Below, piece after piece: positions 47,109 to 59,396 of a stretch of DNA of 64,000 nucleotides. The notes beneath the pieces were generated by a model that was not told the origin of the DNA, ran no database searches, and worked only from the letters and a program-made list of their open reading frames with translations. The DNA lies in the NCBI GenBank assembly GCA_010015675.1, contig ML976985.1, forward strand, positions 400,458-464,457. The letters are read 5' to 3'. How positions within the stretch are numbered: the first letter of the stretch is position 1; every line of letters begins with the position of its first letter. The position numbers and the translations under genes were made by a program. The DNA is from Byssothecium circinans. Taxonomy: Eukaryota; Ascomycota; Dothideomycetes; Pleosporales; Massarinaceae.

Positions 47109-48981
47109 GCTAAGGCACTGGGACGGGGCGGGCGACGAGCGTGCCGGGCCGCGGTGAGAAACAGCAATCTAGACTTCAGGATGGTCTCCAGCTGCTGTCG
47201 TACTGCATACAGGCAAGTAGGCGGCAGATGGGTCTATGCCTGTTGGAGGCGTCGGTCGGTGACGAAGATTGGTGCTGTGCAACAGGTGGGTTTGTCCAGA
47301 TGTTACACGTTGATGTGAAGGGCAGCGTCGCGGGAATGATAAGGCCAAGGAGAGGGGGCATTGGCTGCGACATGAGGAAGGGGCGGGTTGGATGTTGATG
47401 TTGCCATTGCTGTTGGAGTGAGGCAGGCACGGGTGAGGCAGCAGTCATCACCCACCCATAACACCTCACATGCAAGTTGATGTGCAATCCAAGATTGATA
47501 CTTCTGGAGAGACGGGGCCAGCAAGACTAATCTTCGGACAGTGTTTGTGGAATGGCGTCACGCATCTGTCTTCGTCTGATTCGCCGTACCGCACTTGAGA
47601 TGCAAACCACCAGCTGATGCATGAGAGATTCAAGGGAGAGGAATGTAATGCTGGATATTCTACGTACGGTACGGGCGATGCAATCCTTCGTGCTGTGTAG
47701 TACCTGGGTAGGCTCGACGTTGAGTACTAGACTACTAGAACATAGTGCAGCACAACAGTCAAAGTCCAATGCACGCACGGGCCCAGGTGAACTCTGAACT
47801 CTCCACACTTCGGCTACGATATGATATATCCATGGCGAGTCGTGATAAGCCCCCGAAAACCCGCCCTCTGCAGCCTTCAATTCGCCAATGGCCCGGCGTG
47901 TGGGCAATGAGAATCCTTTCCTTTCCGTCTGGCTGCGCTGCCGTCTTTGGATATTACGTGTGAAAAGGCTGCGTGGACGCACGTCGGGAACGCTGTCTGT
48001 GAGCCCTCGCAGCGCGCGACCTATCACGAAAAGTCTCACGCTGCTTTCCTGCATAGGCCGAGACGGCAATTCCTTGCAACGCCGTGCCATTGGGCTTGTC
48101 TGCAGTGAGCTAGCGGAGGCTGCATGAAAAGCACATTGGAGGACTGGCACGGGACGGCACTAACTCAAACTGCACACAACCAAGTTGACCCAAGTGTGCG
48201 AGCTTGCAGATATCGACGCAGACACGCATACTGCGGACACCAGACACGCAGACGCGCCCTAGTCGGAAGGATTGATGGATTAATTGAAAAGGCTCGACCG
48301 CGCCTTTGCACCCGCACGCTGAGTGCTCGCCGTGCTGATACCATCTGTCCATTTCCATTGGGGGAACCTGCAAACGACCGCTCCTGCCTCACCCGGCTGC
48401 CGCCTTTACTTTTGCTTTATTGCGCCCGGATCCCCTGTCTCTGCCTGCTGCTCTTACCTCTTGCCAGTGACCAACCGCCCAACGGACGATTGCGTGCGTG
48501 CGTGCGTTCGTTGCTTAGAGCTAGCGCTCTTTATTATCGGAGGGGTATTTCTTTCGTATCCTGCCTTCACTGCCCCGCTCCCACCCTCACCTTCTCACCT
48601 CAACCACTCAACCACTCAACCTCAACCTTGCCTACTCGAGTCGCCTCTTCCATCAACGTGCGCTTACGGCCGGCCTCTTCAACACCACACTCTCTAAACA
48701 CCGACAATTCGTTTGCGCCACCTACTCGTGCTCGCGCAATAGCCCAGATCAAATGTTCGTCCTGTCGTCTTGCTCTTGTGCCACCATGGCCTTACTGCCT
48801 GGCTGCTTCCACTTCTGCTCCTGCTCCTGCTCCTGTCTTGCCGGGGGGTCACCCGTCCGCTCCTTCTCCGTTCCAGTCATGTCATGAAGCCCTCTGTGTT
48901 CTGTACTTTTTCTCCGCGTACCTTTTTTTCCGTGTACGAATGTGCGAGTTGAGACAGTTCAGTGCTACTACCATCGACACC
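47109..48981. other. Long intergenic region and 5' leader of the RRM gene
   Basis: About 1.9 kb. The last ~600 bp are C/T-rich with Pro/Ser-like shadow frames, as expected of a long transcribed leader of a highly expressed fungal gene. No coding frame is supported. Confidence 0.5.
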
Positions 48982-49744
48982 ATGTCCAAACTCTTCGTTG
49001 GGTGAGCCAACTATCCCTCCCTCACTGAAAGCAACAACTGACAGAGAGCAGCGGCCTTGCCTGGCACACCGATGACCAGACCCTGCGCCAGAAGTTCGAG
49101 GAATTCGGCCAGGTCGAAGAAGCCGTGAGTGCCCATTCCAGTGGACTACAGCAACACCACTTTCCCCGCACCCGCCATGGCAAAATTGCCGATAGGCGAA
49201 CCGCCAACTGACCAAGCTCAGGTTGTCGTCAAGGACCGTGATACTGGCCGCAGCCGCGGCTTCGGATTTGTCCGATTTGCTCAGGACGCCGAGGCCGACA
49301 CGGCGATGCAGAACATGAACAACGTCGAGTACGTCCAGACAATGATAACTCTCTGACTCAGACTCTTGCTAACACACGCAGATTCGACGGACGTACCATC
49401 CGCGTTGACAAAGCCTCTGATAGAGCCGGAGGCGGCGCTCCTCGCGGTGGAGGGTACGGAGGTGGAGGCGGTGGTGGATATCAGCGTGGTGGTGGCGGCT
49501 ACGGTGGTGGTAACGGCGGCGGATGTGAGCTCCCTTGATGATCACTCTTGCTTCTCCTTCGCTAACGGTTATTGTAGACGGAGGTGGTCGTGGAGGTGGT
49601 GGCTACGGCGGCGGAGCTTCCTGGGGCCAGGGCGGCAACGGCGGCGGCGGCGGCGGTGGTTACGCTCCCCGAGGCGGCTATGGTGGTCAACAAGGCTACG
49701 GCGGTCAAGATGGCCAAGGTCAAGGCGGCGGCGGTCAGTGGTAG
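48982..49744 (+). CDS. Glycine-rich RNA-binding protein (single RRM)
   Basis: Five exons (48982-49001, 49052-49124, 49222-49328, 49382-49524, 49578-49744) join in frame to 169 residues. Residues 4-80 form one RRM: RNP2 is LFVGGLAW and RNP1 is RGFGFVRF, with DRDTGRSRG between beta-strands 2 and 3. The tail is an RGG/GGY-rich domain (GGGYGGGG repeats, YAPRGGYGG) typical of stress-related glycine-rich RNA chaperones. It likely binds RNA in nucleus and cytoplasm. The first exon is only 20 nt. Dense introns in a small gene of this type are often linked to alternative splicing, which is inference here. Confidence 0.92.
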
Positions 49745-50654
49745 ATGTCCGTCGTCTTGACGCTCGTCTGAGATGCCGACTCGCGGTTTCCAATAGCCGG
49801 AACCGCTCTTTTCCCTTCTCACTCCGATATACTTTAATCGGCGCTGGCGACTATCACCTTCCACGATTCCTCTCATTGTCCTCTGGGCAGGACGGGTTCA
49901 AAGATTGCGATTTGGGATGGTAGCGGATGAGATGATTGATACCCATCAGAGCGAACTGCTACCATATATCTGACTGCCTTGTCTTTTGGAGTTTTAGGCT
50001 CGACACTCGTTACAAAAAAATTGCTGCCTTCGTCCGTAGGTGTTCTGAATGTCCTTGTGTGAGTGTTATAATGTATACTGTTTGGCAGTTGCTCTTTGAT
50101 TCATAGAAGCGCCGGTCATAACGACGTATTGACTTGATCACAGTATGACTTGATTTTGGAGTACCGGAAACTACTCCATCAATTTACGTTTTACTACAGC
50201 GGTATCTAGGCCAAAAAGAGGTAAGATCGTCGGTTCGTTCCGTCCCCAGCGTTCCCCCCGCATCCTCATCGAGCGTGCAACAACCTGAAAAAGCACGGTG
50301 ATCAACTGATTTCAAGAAGAAGCTTCCTACTCGAATGCCTGACCCGAGTCGAGGCTAGCGTGCAAGCAAAAACCAACGAAAATCATGGAGGGGTATGTAT
50401 CAGGCGTCCATTTCAATCAAGCGCCGGCTCAATTGCTGGGTTAGCCCCCAGGCTCAAGCAACAGCTCGCACCGCCACAATGTACGGCGTGCGGTTGCTGC
50501 CTGGAAGGAATCGTGGGCAGCGACGATCGTGCGTTGTGGTTAATGTCAGATCAGATTGTATACTTGCTCAGCCTTGAACCTCACGTCCCAACCTTTCCAC
50601 GTCCTCCATCCCCACCTCTTTCGTCCCTTGCCCCTTTGGTTAAAACAGAACGCG
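49745..50654. other. Intergenic, no gene seen
   Basis: About 900 bp: 3' flank of the RRM gene and promoter of the peptidase gene. No repeat or gene recognised. Confidence 0.55.
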
Positions 50655-52768
50655 ATGAAGGGCTATGACGCTATTGATATGCCGCTGCTGCGCAGCAGAG
50701 GGCCAGAACCTCAACAGAGGAGGCCACACAGCGTAAAAGTTGCCATGATAGCGGCCGCGACGTTCATTGCTTCTCTCTATGCGATTGGGAACATTCCTCC
50801 TGGGATTATGGAGACGAAGTGGTTTGATTCATGGTGGAGGGTGGATGATGAGAGATTGATGAACAATAGGCCGTTTGAATTTTTTGAGGTATGTCTTATT
50901 CATTCTACCATCTGCTCTAGCTGAGATCCTAGATTGACGCAAAAGAAACACTTGAATTCCACCCCTGTTTCGAGGACTTCCAATGCGCGAAGCTCAAGCT
51001 TCCACTTGATTACTTCAACGGCACCTATTCGAACGACACTGTCAGCGTTGCCGTCGTAAAACTCTCAGCTAAGGTACCACTGGATGACCCCAGCTACGGA
51101 GGTCCGGTTCTTATCAATCCGGGAGGCCCCGGAGGCTCAGGCGTTGCTCTTGCGCTGGGAATAGCCTCGCAAATGCAAACCATTATTGGGCCAGGTGATG
51201 GTAAAGGGAAGCATTACGATATCATCGGCTTCGATCCCCGTGGAATCGCATTTACAGAGCCTGCTGCTCGATGCATGCCTAACGCTGCTGCTTCATGGTC
51301 GTGGAGACTCAGACAAGGTACTGAAGGCATGCTTGACAGCTCCAATGCTGCTCTAGGACGTCTTTGGTCAATGACTCATGCTTACGGCGCAACGTGCGGG
51401 AAAGCGTCCGAAGAAGTCGAAGGATCGGACATCAAGCAGTATATGTCGACAGCATCTGTGGCTAGAGACATGCTCGAGATCGCTGAAAAACATGCCGACT
51501 GGGTCAAGGAGAACACGGCTGGATCAACTGTGTCTAAGGAGGTGAGCGATTCCAAGACCGTCAAACTCCAATATTGGGGGTTCTCCTACGGGACCTATCT
51601 CGGAGCTACATTTGCCGCTATGTTTCCCGATCGCGTTGGCCGCGTAGTATTGGACGGTGTCGTCGACATCCACGACTACCACGACGCCCTCGGCCAAGGA
51701 AGTCTGCACGACACAGAGAGGAACATGAACAGCTTCTACACTTTCTGCCACGGAGCTGGCTGGAGACTCTGCCCACTCGCCTCATCCACGGCTAGCGCCG
51801 AAGATGTCAAGCAGCGCGTTGAAAAGATCATCGAATCACTCTACCACCATCCCCTCGCCCTCAATACGTCTGAGCACGGCCCAGAAATCTTCACATACAG
51901 CGACCTGAGGGGAATCATCTTCTCTGCCCTATATCAACCCCAGTTTGCCTTCACGTTCGTCGCTGACATCCTATCGGCTGTGGAGGACCGAGGCGGTGCC
52001 GTCTTGAACTTTCTTTCTTACAGCTTATATCCTTCGCACATCTACCAATGCCCTCTCGGTAACGCCTCCGTTCACATCCCTTATGACCAAGAAGTCCCTA
52101 CTATGGCCGTCCTATGCGGCGACGGTATCGATCAGACATCGACCGATATCGAGCAATTCGAAGAATACTGGCATTTACTCCAGGGCATCTCTCCCGCTGC
52201 AGGCTCGCTATGGGCTATGCTCAAATTGACGTGCGTCGCATGGAACATCCGCCCTCTATTCAATTTCGGCAACGATGAAAACTTCTACGGCAACACAAGC
52301 AACCCAATTCTGTGGGTGTCTACAACCGCCGATCCCGTCACACCGCTTAAGAGCGCAAGAGAAATGCACAGCAGATTCCCCGGAAGTGGGCTTTTAATCC
52401 AAGACAACGCAGGCCATTGCTCCTTGTCGATGCCTACGGCGTGTACTTATGTCCGAATCCGAGAGTATTTCCAGAACGGGAAGCTACCGGATGAAGGCAC
52501 TGTTTGCGTTCCTCCGACTTCGCCGTGGTCGCTCAACTCGACAGATCCTGATTCGCCTTTCTATGACCCCTCGCTGGGTCAGCCTGTGTATCTTGCTGAA
52601 GAGGAGTTTGAAGTCGGGATGGAAGCTGCGAAGGCGCTGGAGGAGTGGGCTGCGGGCCATGATTTCTTGGGCCGGCATTTGGCGGGTCCGAGGGTTAGGG
52701 AGACGATGGCAAAGGCTTTGGTGCGGGACTGGGTTGCGGTTGATGGTGTGGATGGTTTTGGTATGTAA
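50655..52768 (+). CDS. Membrane-anchored alpha/beta-hydrolase, tripeptidyl-aminopeptidase-like (S33)
   Basis: Exons 50655-50888 and 50933-52768 join across a 44-nt intron to give 689 residues. A single hydrophobic segment near residues 27-47 (VKVAMIAAATFIASLYAIGN) after a basic head suggests a type II signal anchor, so the catalytic part is luminal or extracellular. The hydrolase fold shows the oxyanion region INPGGPGGSGV, the strand IIGFDPRGIAFTEP, the nucleophile Ser296 in GFSYGTYLG, Asp545 in TTADPVTPLKSA and His573 in NAGHCSL. A TAP-type C-terminal domain surrounds the last two. Relatives release tripeptides or single residues from peptide N-termini. Substrate is not predictable from sequence. 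Confidence 0.88.
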
Positions 52769-53146
52769 GGGTGAAGAGACCTGTAGAGTACGAGACAGCC
52801 GGTGCGACGCGGAAGGCAGCTTGAAGGCTCATAGATTTTGGCGGGTATGGACAGAGTGAAATCGTGAATAGAGACAGGAGTTGGATACACATTTTGGATA
52901 CACTGTGAAGGAGTTGGGCACGCACTCACTTTCTTCCTATTATTTTCTCCTAAACATTTATATCCTATTGACGAGTCTTCCGCCTCAACTTCCCAGCTTT
53001 AACTGTGCCGTGGCACAGAGTGACCAATAGCTCAACCTATAATCACGGGGTTAGATTAGTATATAGTAGCTAGTTTCAACACTAGCTATAGGTATGTCAT
53101 GTTTACTACGCTCTTTAATTAGTATAGAAAAGAATATAATTAGTTA
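52769..53146. other. Intergenic, becoming AT-rich toward the transposon
   Basis: 3' flank of the peptidase gene, then AT-rich DNA (from about 53040) that forms the left target flank of the Fot1-like element, ending in the target TA at 53145-53146. Confidence 0.6.
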
Positions 53147-54962
53147 ACGTATTCCACCACCGAGCGCGCCAGTTTTCCTTGGCAACACCAACTTACTCAA
53201 CTTCATCCTCATTATCGTCCACATCGCTACTTGACATGATAAACTGAGTACTAGCCTCCGACTCAGAAGAACCCTCTTTATCTGCTCGACATGTTCTCGC
53301 GTTATGCCCAGCCTTACCGCAGTTGCCGCAGTGGCGAACACCTGGTTGTCGCACTTCAGGTTCACCCTCCACCCTCGCCCTCTTACGGTTCTGAACGGTT
53401 CCTAACGGTTTAGAACTGACCTGGTCTGCTGTAGGACCAAACTCCATAGTACCACCCTTCTAAAGATACTTGCGTTTGCGTGTTTTACGCTTAGTTACCG
53501 CCGCAAGTTGCTGTTCAAGCTCTTCAATGCGCGACTTCATGAGCGCAGTATTATGCAGCACTAACTCAGTGCCTTTAACGAGCTGCGAAAGCCCATCCTG
53601 CGCTGTTCGTGGTGACCGAGTAATAGAATCACGTACGAACTTTGACTGTAAGCCAAATTCACGTGTATTACTTGGAGTCCTCGGTAGCCATGGCGTCTCT
53701 AGTGGTGAGGGTCCTGGTGGGGTGCGTATACGCACATTAAGGTGATTAAGTACCACCTGCGCGTTCAGAGGGACTAGCCCTGTTGCCTCAAAGGCCTTTC
53801 GACAGTTCTGAACCGTAAACACGCTTGAAAACGCGTCTTTAAAGGCTGGTAGGAACGCTTCCTTGTTAATGTGAAAGACGCGCTGTTGCGCCAAGCCCCG
53901 AACGATCTTAGAGTACTTGCGCTTGAGCGGCGAGAATAACACCACATCAAGCGGCTGGAGGATGTGTGACGAGTGCGCTGGCATACAGAGCGTAAGGATC
54001 TTATTGTCGTGACAATAATCCTTGAAATCTTGATTTAGGTGGCTTTCGTGGCCATCCAAAATCAGCAACCGATAGACGCCGACAGTTCTCGCCTTTGTAT
54101 GCGCGTTAAAGTGCTTTAACCACGCGAGACCAAGCTCATTGGTCGTCCATCCATTCTCTGAGACCAAGAGCTTCTAATCGCGTAGTATATCGGCTTCCTG
54201 GTACCACGAAGAGATGTGGACGCGTCCTTTGTATATAATGAATGGCGGAGTGAATGTACCATTTGAACATATACTCTGGATGTCTGTCACCCACTCCTTA
54301 TCGCCTGGCTAAACTGTTGTAGGCCTTTCTCGCTTCTCTAAGCCAGTAACCACTTTCATAGAGCCAATAATACCCATCTGAAAGCCGGTCTTATCGAAGT
54401 TGTGTATATCGTCATCGTGTACGCCGTACTTCGCTTTAGTGTCCTCTACAAGCTTAAACCACGCGCTAACCACCTCAGGATCTTCCTGTAGAGCTCTCTG
54501 ACGGTCCTTCGAACGGTTTCAGGCTGTTCGTAACGGTTCTGAACGGTTCACGAACCGTTCTGCCTAGTTATGGCCAACCTTATCTCCACCCCGTTCACCC
54601 AGTAGTTTATTCGCCATATCTGACACTTCGCCCAACGTAGGCGCAAATCCTCGCGAATCAAGGTCAAGGATGTATTTAACAAGCGTGTCCTCTTCGGTCG
54701 AGGATAGTTTTGAACAGTTCGGAACTGTTATAGGTCGAAAGGTGATTCCGCGCGCGCGTCGAGAGAGGGACTGATGACGAACGTTAAAGGCTCCAGCAGC
54801 GCGTCGGAGGCTTTGAAATTGGCCTAAATGGTAAGCTTGAAGGGCAAGCTCAATTCTGCCTTCTTGTTGAATAAGTAACGTGTTTGTTGGTTGAGGCATT
54901 TCGTGATGAGTGTAGTGTTGGTGTTGCCAAGGAAAACTGGCGCGCTCGGTGGTGGAATACGT
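53147..54962 (-). mobile_element. Fot1/pogo-type DNA transposon, 1,816 bp, complete ends
   Basis: Bounded by 46-bp perfect inverted repeats, 53147-53192 and 54917-54962, starting ACGTATTCCACCACCG. TA dinucleotides flank both ends (53145-53146 and 54963-54964), the target duplication of this superfamily. A single minus-strand transposase frame fills nearly the whole interior, starting 17 bp from the right repeat and ending directly at the left one. It lies in AT-rich DNA. Confidence 0.95.
53193..54899 (-). pseudogene. Fot1/pogo transposase with five in-frame stops
   Basis: From ATG at 54899 one frame of 569 codons runs to TAA at 53193 without a frameshift, but stops interrupt it after KVGHN (near 54561), after EPLRTA (near 54522), after RPTTV (near 54312), after ILRD (near 54177) and after KRKYL (near 53460). 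Domains: N-terminal helix-turn-helix (SLRRAAGAFNVRHQSLSRRA); CENP-B-like domain; DDE nuclease with DIHNFDKTGFQMGI, LLILDGHESHLN and MPAHSSHILQPLDV; and a C-terminal CCHC zinc knuckle CGNCGKAGHNARTC. Three stops fall where Trp is usual and at least one where Gln is usual, as C-to-T mutation on either strand would give. The perfect terminal repeats suggest the element is young and could still be moved in trans. Confidence 0.88.
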
Positions 54963-54964
54963 TA

Positions 54965-55362
54965 TTAGTTTCTTAAACTCCTTAATAATAGAGTTAGTTA
55001 CTTATAAATTTCCTAAACTAAAGTGCACTAAATATCTAGATTATTAATAACGCGTTAGGTAGTAAGATTACAAGTAGATTTCTTAAATAAATAGCTAGAC
55101 CTCTTAAAGAATATTTAAGCTTTATAGACATAGTTACATTTAGTACTCTTTAAGAGATAATTAGGCAGGGACCAGTGTTAAGCTGACAGTAGGAAAATGA
55201 TCGAGAGGGTTTCATAGATTTCTTTAATTCCATTACAGTAGGCAGTACAATAAGCAATATGTGCATACATACAAACAGACCTGCCCCAACCCGACCTTAC
55301 CAGGAACACCGTACTCCTACTGAACAGAAAACTCAACACCACACCGCTACTATACAGATATC
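54965..55362. other. AT-rich flank, no gene
   Basis: About 200 bp of strongly AT-rich DNA with many TTTA and TTAA words next to the transposon, possibly an older mutated repeat, then the 3' flank of the DUF3669-like gene. Confidence 0.5.
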
Positions 55363-56523
55363 CTACTCAACATTTCCCTGCTCAAGATTCTGCCGCTGCT
55401 GCATTTTCCTCCGCTGTTCACTGACCACCATCTCAATGAACTTTTTAGGGAGACTTTGATGCTTTTCTCCCGCGAGACGTGCACTTGTCCGAAGATACCT
55501 GTCGCTCCAAACTGCCCAGAGTTCTCGATCCTTACTTAACTCTGCCAGAGGACGCGGAAAGTATGGATCATTCCGGAAGAACGAGTGCACGAGTTGCTCC
55601 AACCCTTCCTCATTGGGGCAGAAGTCTTTGCATCGATTGAAATCGAGCATCCACATATGCGTAATCCTCCTTTTGAAGTCGGCTAGATGTGCGCTCCATG
55701 TGGATGTGTTCGGTGCCATTTTATTCACTTGGGCAGCAGTCAAAGGCTTCGAAATAATTTGGGCAGGATCTGGAATGCGGTTGGGCGCAGATCCAAGCAC
55801 AAATTCGACGTCATTGCCATCAATATGCACAGCCCAGTGCAATATTGCCATCGCATCGGCGATGGACTTTGCGAAGCCGAGAACGTCCAACTCCAGCGCT
55901 TCCATTTGATCCAAGTGGAGGTTGAAGTTCCTGAGCTGGAAGAACCTTAAGTTTCGAGATTGGCGGCGCTTTCCCAGGTAAAGCCTTACAAGGCAGTCTT
56001 GGTTGGAGATGTCGTTTTTGATCACCTCTTGGTGAGACTCTGGACAGTATTGCGCAATCAGGGAGTGACGAATTGGCTTCGCCAGAGGAAGAATACGCTC
56101 CGCGCAGAGAAGGTTGGATGGCGTCTGACTGCCATTTGGGAATCGATACAAATTCTCGGACCAGAAGTCTTCATCGGCGGAGCCGACGAAATATTTGACC
56201 CTTGGAACATGTGTATCGATTTGGTCTCGACCAAATTTATCGAAAACTTCCGAAACCCTCAGATGCATGTTGTAATCGTCCCACAACATATCTGTGGATT
56301 TTCCAGGATGATTTGCAACTTTGAAGATATCCACCGTGCCCGGAATTTCAAAGACTCGCCCACATGTTCCAGCGCCTATGACTCGAAAGTTTGATCTTGT
56401 TCCTACTGCAATTTGCTGTCGCTCTGCGAATGACGAGGAAGTCGAAACCTCGGAGTTGATGGAAAGGAATCTTTTGAGTGTGTTTTTCGCATCCAACTTC
56501 TCCTCAAGCATTATGTTCTCCAT
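55363..56523 (-). CDS. DUF3669-like fungal protein
   Basis: A single uninterrupted frame of 386 residues from the ATG at 56523 (MENIMLEEKLDAKN). It opens with a kinase-like glycine segment, FRVIGAGTCGRVFEIPGT, followed by FKVANHP, in which the lysine sits where a kinase ATP lysine would. Later come QMEALELDVLGFAKSIADAM and WAVHIDGNDVEFVLGSAP, as in the DUF3669 family of ascomycetes. The catalytic HRD and DFG motifs of active kinases are not obvious (HIDGNDVEFV and MLDFNRCKDF lie at about the right places), so activity is uncertain. The family is often expanded in plant-associated fungi. It lies 0.4 kb from the Fot1-like element. Confidence 0.72.
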   Translation of the reverse strand: MENIMLEEKLDAKNTLKRFLSINSEVSTSSSFAERQQIAVGTRSNFRVIGAGTCGRVFEIPGTVDIFKVANHPGKSTDMLWDDYNMHLRVSEVFDKFGRDQIDTHVPRVKYFVGSADEDFWSENLYRFPNGSQTPSNLLCAERILPLAKPIRHSLIAQYCPESHQEVIKNDISNQDCLVRLYLGKRRQSRNLRFFQLRNFNLHLDQMEALELDVLGFAKSIADAMAILHWAVHIDGNDVEFVLGSAPNRIPDPAQIISKPLTAAQVNKMAPNTSTWSAHLADFKRRITHMWMLDFNRCKDFCPNEEGLEQLVHSFFRNDPYFPRPLAELSKDRELWAVWSDRYLRTSARLAGEKHQSLPKKFIEMVVSEQRRKMQQRQNLEQGNVE

Positions 56524-59396
56524 GCCCCAAAAGCCCAAAGCCCATAAAGCGCAACGGAAATTGTGTCAAGTACGGCTTTCTGTAATGTCTCATAAGTGCG
56601 TAGGGGATGCAATTTTATTCTTTTTTCTCGTGGGAAAAGCAGTCGTGTATGTACTCCGCACTCCCGAAATCCTCTGTTTGTGGTTTGGTATCCAAGGTGT
56701 ACTTGTAGGACTAGAGAGAGCACACAACAACTCTCCATGAATGGCATATTCTAGACTTTTTTACTCGAAAGGGTAAGTAAACATTGACAAATTGATTGCG
56801 AGACCATAGCCATGTCGACGAGGCGTTTTTAGTCTGACAGCATGAATAGGTATAGTGTTTCGTTTTGGCAGTGTGGAATTTGGCAGTGCGGGAATACTTT
56901 AAGCGGTGAGGGTAGTTGGGAGCTAAACAGATTCCATAAAGGCAGAAAGGATCTTCTTCTCAACATGTATAGCATTCTGCTCTTTTTTCTGGTCGTTGAA
57001 CGTTCAATATTCTCATTCTCTGCATGCACATGTATCCCTCACCTGCATAATAAGGGGAGGGAGACACAGGAGCGACACCATCGATCACGAACGTTCACCT
57101 TTTAGTTCCATCCTCTCCCGTCACGGCATGCTTCCCTCGTTTTGCGGTAAACTTTGAACTATTACTGGCCCAACAGGCGTAGTTAGTTACCCGCTTTGGT
57201 TGTAGTTTTTTTCCTTTGGAGGAGACGCTTGATTCACGAATCCCACAGACTCCGAACCCTTCCATGCCCAAAGCTTTGGCGCGTTTCTCGTCGTTCCGCA
57301 TCCAAAACATTAACTGGAGTCCAGTTGCCTTCTAGATCCAGAATGTAGACAACAAACATGTCTCTCTGAAGTACTCAAATAAAGTTCAGGGAAACTTTCA
57401 GGCGTACAAGAAGGGGAGAGATGGCATGTTCCAAACTTTCCGGTTTCAACACATATCTGCCCGTGTGTTTAATGGGAGGGAGGAGAGCTCAAAGAGCTCA
57501 TAATGTGGTTGAATTCCTTTTTTTATTATTGCATTTTCCCCGTTTTAGTGAACGATCCGCTGGACGCGCGTCCACATTTTTCCATATTGCAATGTTCTCT
57601 AGTAGAGAATCTTTCCCGGAAAGATATCTATATGCTTACAGAGCCTAGCTTATTTGCACTGGCCATTTATCTTTTGAATTCTTATTTTCGTTCATGTTCT
57701 CAGAAGAGGACGACAAGGGGCATGGATGAAATATATGCTTCCCACACTGTGCCTCACGCATGTGATGCTTCTCCGAAAACCTTTTGTTCTTCCCCGTACC
57801 CGAGATATTTTCACACTTATCAAAGATTTTACCCTCGGACAGACAGATAAACGCATGCAACCAGAGTATATTTACATTTCCACCTCCTCTTTCGTTCATC
57901 AATTCAAGGCCCAAGAAGTCAAGCAAATGAGAGTGAAGACACGCTGCTTATCTCGCACTCATTGCGACGCTGTTTCAAAGTCTTTTATCCTCGTCTCGTA
58001 CTTTAGAAATTTTCGCTCTGGTCTGGTCGTGTTTCTCGCTCTCGACTAAACAATGCGCACAGAGGGCTTTCACACCGGCCATTCACGCTTTCAACTTCTG
58101 TTTTTCTTCCGGAGAGATATAGGAGGGAGTGCGAGTGCGAGTGCCAGTGAATGAAAGATATATAGTGCTCATCCCCCACTCATGATGCCTCATTCCATGC
58201 ATTCTTATTTTTATCCTTATTCTCATTCTCGTCCCCTGGAAATCTTTCGACTCTAGTCGGCTTTCCTGTCCCCCGACAGACAACACAACATGTCCATCCC
58301 GATAACCCTTTTTTGCGCCAAATATGCTTCCTGCTGTGTACTGATTTCTTTCATCACTTTCGAAAAGAGGAGGAAGGACATGAGAATTGGGACACGGTCC
58401 TTGGACCTCCCTCATTGCTTTCATCTTCTCTGTTTTTGTTTTTATTTCTTGACCCCGACCAGAGGGAAGATACAGTGCCCATGTCGTTTCTATGCAGGCC
58501 GTTTTAGTTTTGCTGCGAACGAACCGCGGATGCGTCTGCGTGTGAAAGGGGGAAGACGAAAGGGAAGAAGAAGAAGGGCGGCCAAAAGAGCTTTATATAC
58601 CCTTCGGGGAGTATACTAATTAGTAAGCCGTACCACTCATCTTAACATACCTTGGACCGTTTTCATTGAGAGAAACGAAGCGACAGGTTTTGCCTCTTAC
58701 GTGTCATTTCCCACCCCCAAGTCTCTCTCTTTCCTACCGCCCTGACACAGACAGGGCCACATCCCACATCACCCTCAAAACCCATTACAGCTACGATCAG
58801 CACCTCCACACGAACAGCTATGTATTTCCCCCCAATGCCCAACCTCAACTCGACTCCAGACTCCCACAAGACACAAGATATATCCGAGATCATCCACATA
58901 TAACCCTGTCATACACGCCTGCACATGTTCACCCTCTAACACCAACACAATCAGCAGGAAACAAACCATCGCCGAAGTGATTTTAAAATATATTTATATA
59001 TGTAACTTATACGACGTGACATACAAGATGCAAATGCTGCTGATGAAATGACATCTCCCTGGTATCTCTCCATCGCTCCCTCGTTTATTTCATCCGTTCG
59101 TTCGTTCGTTCATTCATGCTGTAGTAGGAACCACTAAAGAAAAGAAAAGAAAAGAAAAGGAAAAAAATCATCGTCCTTCTACAAAAGAAGAAGAATAGGA
59201 GATTACATGGACAATACAGTTCTGAAAGCGCTCAAATAAAGGGGGTAAAGGGGGAGAAGAAGAAGAAGAGTGAATACCATACCACAAATACTCATCAGAT
59301 AATCCCCCATATTATCCATTCGCCCCCATCATCAACTACCCAGGCGAAGAAAAGAAAAGGGAAAAAAAAAGAAAAAGAAGCATCTACACGCCCCCG
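56524..59396. other. Long intergenic region with simple repeats
   Basis: About 2.9 kb with no recognised gene. It holds short frames that look like chance and, near its right end, two simple repeats at 59095-59115 and 59137-59160. Confidence 0.5.
59095..59160. repeat. (GTTC)n and (AAAAG)n simple repeats
   Basis: A GTTC/ATTC tract at about 59095-59115 and an AAAAG tract at about 59137-59160, in the 3' flank of the WD40 gene. Confidence 0.85.

Noticed and set aside
48124..49005. Plus-strand frame of 293 codons before the RRM gene
   Set aside because: Reads a C/T-rich leader as Ser/Pro/Leu low complexity, and overlaps the true RRM start in another frame.
50230..50260. GGTTCG-type word resembling a tRNA T-arm
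   Set aside because: No matching acceptor stem or anticodon arm could be folded around it.
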